Positions 6,726 to 9,382 of a stretch of DNA of 9,382 nucleotides are shown here, piece after piece. A program made the translations under genes and the position numbers. The stretch's first letter is position 1. Each line of letters begins with the position of its first letter. Where the stretch lies: assembly GCA_025934635.1 (NCBI GenBank), contig JAICWX010000334.1:1-9382 (forward strand), read 5' to 3'. The notes below the pieces were generated by a model. It searched no databases, was not told where the DNA came from, and saw only the letters and a program-made list of their open reading frames with translations. This DNA is from Streptosporangiaceae bacterium (GTDB taxonomy: Bacteria; Actinomycetota; Actinomycetes; Streptosporangiales; Streptosporangiaceae).

Positions 6726-6829
6726 TGCCAAATCACAGTTACTGAAACATCACAGTCACTGTGGAACTCGGGCCGCTGCCAAATCACAGTTACTGAAACA
6801 TCGCAGTCACTGTGGAATTCGGGCCGCTG
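6726..6829. repeat. 51-bp tandem direct repeat, two copies, in the divergent intergenic region
   Basis: Copy 1 is 6726-6776 and copy 2 is 6777-6827, with the match continuing two more bases. The copies differ at two positions only: A/G at 6752 versus 6803, and C/T at 6767 versus 6818. The first two thirds of each copy are AT-rich against the GC-rich surroundings. The block lies 57 bp upstream of the GT4 start on one side and about 120 bp upstream of the carbamoyltransferase start on the other. It is not coding: no recognisable product crosses it. A recent tandem duplication of a regulatory segment is the simplest reading. Confidence 0.93.
6736..6812. promoter_or_regulatory. Array of four CAGTNACTG palindromes on a 17-bp grid, putative operator
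   Basis: CAGTTACTG occurs at 6736-6744 and 6787-6795; CAGTCACTG at 6753-6761 and 6804-6812. The centres are 6740, 6757, 6791 and 6808, that is 17, 34 and 17 bp apart, so one grid position (6774) is empty. The site at 6751-6763 extends to a perfect 13-bp palindrome, CACAGTCACTGTG. On the minus strand the shared core is CAGTRACTGYGAT. Each site being dyad-symmetric fits a dimeric DNA-binding protein, and the divergent position would let one regulator control both transcription units. I do not recognise the regulator, and no clear -10/-35 pair could be fixed. Confidence 0.55.
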
Positions 6830-6940
6830 AATCCGGAGCGGTCCGGCGTTTGGAGCCGCCCGGCCGGGGCAGGCGGCGGCCCCGTCATGGCGGCCACCGC
6901 GATAGGCCAAGCCAGGGCAGCGACCGGCCAGAACACCACG

Positions 6941-6945
6941 GGAGG
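6941..6945 (+). promoter_or_regulatory. Ribosome-binding site of the carbamoyltransferase gene
   Basis: GGAGG ends five bases before ATG 6951, a strong Shine-Dalgarno match that fixes this start. The stretch 6830-6940 upstream holds nothing else I can identify. Confidence 0.75.
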
Positions 6946-6950
6946 CAGGC

Positions 6951-8573
6951 ATGCGAGTTCTCGGCGTCAATTCAGTTTTCCACGATCCGGCGGCCGCGCT
7001 TGTGGTCGACGGCGTGGTGGTGGCCGCCGCCGAGGAAGAGCGCTTCAGCCGCCGCAAGCACGGCAAGCGGCCGGTGCCCTTCTCGGCCTGGGAACAGCCG
7101 GCCATGGCCGTCCGCTGGTGCCTGCGCGAGGCCGGGCTGACCCCGGCCGACGTGGACCTGATCGGCTTCTCCTACGACCCGGCCCTGGTGCGCCCGGCCG
7201 CGGACATGGGTCTCGACGATCCCTGGGATGAGCTGCGCACCCGGTACGCCACGCTCGCGCCGGAGTTCCTCGCCGAGGAACTGCCCGGCCTGGACCCCGG
7301 ACGGGCCCGCTTCGTCCGCCACCACGTAGCGCACGCCGCTTCGGCCGCCCTGGCCGCGGGACCGCCCGAATGCGCCGTGCTGGTCTGCGACGGCCGCGGC
7401 GAGCAGGATTCCTTCCTGGCCGGCCGGTACTCCGGCGGCCAGCTGGAGATCCTGGCCACCCAGCCGCTGCCGCACTCGCTCGGCCTGCTCTACGAGGACC
7501 TGACCGCCCATCTCGGCTTCCTGCGTTCCAGCGACGAGTACAAGGTGATGGCGCTGGCCTCCTACGGCGAGCCGCGTTTCCTCGACCTGATCAGGGAGAA
7601 AGTCAGGGCGGTCCCTGGCGGCTTCCGCACCGACCCGGTGGACTGGGGGCAGCTGGCTCCGGCCCGGGCGTCCGGCGGGGAGCTGACCGGCGCGCACGCC
7701 GACCTGGCCGCCAGCGTGCAGCGCCGGCTGGAAGAAGTGCTGCTAGCCCTGGCGGCCGAACTGCACGACCGGGCCGGCGACCGCGTGCTCGCCCTGGCCG
7801 GCGGCACCGCGCTGAACTGCGTGGCCAATACGGTGCTGCACGAGCGCGGGCCGTTCGAGCAGGTCTGGGTGCAGCCCGCGGCCGGCGACGCCGGCACCGC
7901 GCTCGGCGCGGCGCTGCAGATCGCGGCGGACAAGGGCGAGCCGGCCTGGTCGATGACCGGCGCCGCCCTGGGCCGCGGCTTCACCGACGCCGACATCGAG
8001 GCGGCGCTGCGCACCGCCCGGGTGCCGTTCGAGCGCCCGGCCGATCTGGCCGGCGCCGTGGCTGGGGTGCTAGCCGGTGACGGAGTGGTGGCCTGGTTCC
8101 AGGGCCGCAGTGAATACGGGCCCCGTGCCCTCGGGCACCGGTCGCTGCTGGCCCACCCGGGCCGCCGGGCCAACCTGGACCGGCTCAACGACGTCAAGGG
8201 CCGGGAGAAATTCCGGCCGGTCGCGCCCATGGTGCTGGCCGACCGGGCCGCCGCGATCTTCTCCCGCGGTCCGCTGCCGAGCCCCTACATGCTGTTCGTG
8301 CACGACGTGGCCCCGGACTGGCGGGACCGGATCCCGGCGGTGGTGCACGTGGACGGTACCGCCCGGGTGCAGACGGTCGATCCGCGGACGCAGCCGCTGG
8401 TCGCCGCCCTGCTGGCCGCCTTCGAAGCGCGCACCGGGCTGCCGGTGCTGGTCAATACCAGCCTCAACACCGCTGGCCGGCCGATGGTGGACGACATCAG
8501 GGACGCGCTGGAGTGCTTCGGATCCACGCCGGTCGACGCGCTGGCCATCGGCCCGTTCCTGGTCCGGCGGTGA
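6951..8573 (+). CDS. Carbamoyltransferase, NodU/CmcH/TobZ family
   Basis: Members of this family make carbamoyl-adenylate from carbamoyl phosphate and ATP, then pass the carbamoyl group to a hydroxyl of a sugar or antibiotic (NodU, TobZ, CmcH). The 540-residue product is full length and has both domains. The N-terminal Kae1-like part has GVNSVFHDPAAALVVDG at 5-21, EEERFSRRKHGKR at 28-40, RHHVAHAASA at 123-132 with His124/His128 in the metal-site region, and VLVCDGRGE with Asp147. GGTALNCVAN at 284-293 and GDAGTALGAAL at 312-322 (Asp313) follow. The C-terminal YrdC-like part has GRSEYGPRALGHRSLLAHP at about 385-403, KGREKFRPVAP at 416-426 and a late LVNTSLN. It diverges from the GT4-gmhA-hldE operon and overlaps the downstream GT2 gene by four bases. 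The acceptor is probably a sugar of the glycoconjugate made by this locus (inference). Confidence 0.95.
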   Translation: MRVLGVNSVFHDPAAALVVDGVVVAAAEEERFSRRKHGKRPVPFSAWEQPAMAVRWCLREAGLTPADVDLIGFSYDPALVRPAADMGLDDPWDELRTRYATLAPEFLAEELPGLDPGRARFVRHHVAHAASAALAAGPPECAVLVCDGRGEQDSFLAGRYSGGQLEILATQPLPHSLGLLYEDLTAHLGFLRSSDEYKVMALASYGEPRFLDLIREKVRAVPGGFRTDPVDWGQLAPARASGGELTGAHADLAASVQRRLEEVLLALAAELHDRAGDRVLALAGGTALNCVANTVLHERGPFEQVWVQPAAGDAGTALGAALQIAADKGEPAWSMTGAALGRGFTDADIEAALRTARVPFERPADLAGAVAGVLAGDGVVAWFQGRSEYGPRALGHRSLLAHPGRRANLDRLNDVKGREKFRPVAPMVLADRAAAIFSRGPLPSPYMLFVHDVAPDWRDRIPAVVHVDGTARVQTVDPRTQPLVAALLAAFEARTGLPVLVNTSLNTAGRPMVDDIRDALECFGSTPVDALAIGPFLVRR

Positions 8574-9382
8574 TCCGGTACTCGGTGGTGATCCCCACCA
8601 TCGGGCGGCCCTGCCTGCGCGACTGCCTGGCCGCGCTGGCCGCCGCGGCCGGCCCGGCGCCCGAGCTGGTGGTGGTCGTCGACGACCGCCCGGTCCGGCG
8701 CGGGCCCCTGGACACTGGCCCGGCCGGCCAGGCCGGCCCGGGCGGCCCGGCCGGGCTGCCGCTCCGCGTCGTGACCAGCGGCGGCGTCGGCCCGGCGGCG
8801 GCCCGTAACGCCGGCTGGCGGGCCACTGGTACCCCGTGGGTGGCGTTCCTGGACGATGACGTGCGGGTATCGGCGGACTGGCGGTCCCGGCTGGCCGGGG
8901 ACCTGGCCGCCCTGCCGCCCGACGTGGCGGGAGTGCAGGGCGAGATCGTCGTGCCCGTCCCGGACGGCCGCCGGCCCACCGACTGGGAGCGGAATACGCT
9001 GGGCCTGGCGAGCGCGAAATGGATCACTGCGGACATGGCGTACCGGCGGACCGCCCTGGCTGAAGCCGGCGGCTTCGACGAACGGTTCCCCCGGGCGTTC
9101 CGCGAGGATGCCGACCTGGCGCTGCGGCTGCGGGCCGACGGCTGGCGGCTGCGGCGCGGGCAGCGGCGCACCGTGCACCCGGTCCGGCCGGCCTCACCCT
9201 GGATCAGCCTGCGCAGCCAGGCCGGCAACGCCGACGACGCCCTCATGCGGGCGCTGCACGGTCCGGACTGGCACGCGCGGGCCGAGGCGCCGCGCGGCCG
9301 GCCATCCCACGTCCTGGTCACCGGCGCGCTGCTGGCCGCCGCCGGGCTGGCGGCCGCCCGGCGGCCCCGGGCGGCCGCGACC
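8570..9382 (+). CDS. Glycosyltransferase family 2 (3' end beyond window)
   Basis: This is an inverting GT-A type glycosyltransferase; 271 residues are visible. It shows YSVVIPTIGRPCLRDCLAAL at 4-23, ELVVVVDDRP at 32-41, and RNAGWRATGTPWVAFLDDDV at 79-98 with the metal-binding DDD at 95-97. MAYRRTALAEAGGFDERFPR is at 156-175, followed by REDADLALRLRADGW, in which Glu179/Asp180 hold the usual ED catalytic-base position. A Gly/Pro-rich insert sits at about 45-63, between the nucleotide-binding strands. After the catalytic domain a hydrophobic stretch (VLVTGALLAAAGLAAA, about 248-263) could be a membrane segment or a linker helix. Start GTG 8570 overlaps the carbamoyltransferase TGA as GTGA; its Shine-Dalgarno is weak, fitting translational coupling. 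The C-terminus is unseen, so extra domains remain possible. Confidence 0.92.
   Translation, partial: MIRYSVVIPTIGRPCLRDCLAALAAAAGPAPELVVVVDDRPVRRGPLDTGPAGQAGPGGPAGLPLRVVTSGGVGPAAARNAGWRATGTPWVAFLDDDVRVSADWRSRLAGDLAALPPDVAGVQGEIVVPVPDGRRPTDWERNTLGLASAKWITADMAYRRTALAEAGGFDERFPRAFREDADLALRLRADGWRLRRGQRRTVHPVRPASPWISLRSQAGNADDALMRALHGPDWHARAEAPRGRPSHVLVTGALLAAAGLAAARRPRAAAT

Noticed and set aside
6725..6753. TTGCCA followed 17 bp later by CATCAC as a sigma-70-type promoter.
   Set aside because: The -10 match is poor, and the 17-bp spacing is explained by the palindrome grid itself.
6726..6829. CRISPR array or insertion-sequence end.
   Set aside because: There are only two directly abutting copies with no spacers, and no cas gene, transposase or target duplication nearby.
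6647..7105. A minus-strand 152-codon frame containing a duplicated 17-residue peptide (RPEFHSDCDVSVTVIWQ twice).
   Set aside because: The peptide duplication is just the 51-bp DNA repeat read in a frame divisible by three. The frame overlaps the well-supported carbamoyltransferase and GT4 starts and has no family features.
8285..9321. Minus-strand frames over the GT2 gene.
   Set aside because: They are antisense to a GT2 with intact DDD and ED motifs; their products are Arg/Ser/Pro-rich without recognisable domains.

Overview
The window is strongly GC-rich. It has tightly packed genes, GTG as well as ATG starts, four-base ATGA/GTGA gene overlaps, and a Ku gene beside an NHEJ-type ligase remnant. 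This points to an actinomycete (Actinomycetota); I cannot place it to genus. Most of the window reads on the minus strand; the right end reads on the plus strand.

Region 1 (1-1376, minus) is a DNA-repair corner. It holds the N-terminal 255 codons of a Ku homodimer protein, whose C-terminus lies off the left edge. Just upstream in transcription order is a broken ATP-dependent NHEJ ligase. Only its C-terminal OB-fold half and, in another frame, about a dozen residues resembling its N-terminus survive. A 52-codon ORF of unknown status overlaps it.

Region 2 (1377-2357, minus) is a DHRS12-like short-chain dehydrogenase.

Region 3 (2386-6669, minus) is a four-gene, translationally coupled operon. 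In transcription order it encodes a GT4 glycosyltransferase, GmhA (sedoheptulose-7-phosphate isomerase), bifunctional HldE (heptose-7-phosphate kinase plus nucleotidyltransferase), and a UDP-glucuronate-decarboxylase-like sugar-nucleotide SDR. Every junction is a four-base ATGA overlap.

Region 4 (6670-6950) is a divergent intergenic control region. It contains a 51-bp near-perfect tandem duplication carrying four CAGTNACTG palindromes on a 17-bp grid.

Region 5 (6951-9382, plus) has a NodU/CmcH-type carbamoyltransferase overlapping by four bases a GT2 glycosyltransferase that runs off the right edge.

Taken together, regions 3-5 look like one locus that makes a nucleotide-activated heptose and builds a carbamoylated, heptose-containing glycoconjugate. 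This is notable in an organism expected to lack lipopolysaccharide. GmhB (bisphosphate phosphatase) and HldD (heptose epimerase) are not in the window. No tRNA, rRNA, CRISPR array or transposase was seen.
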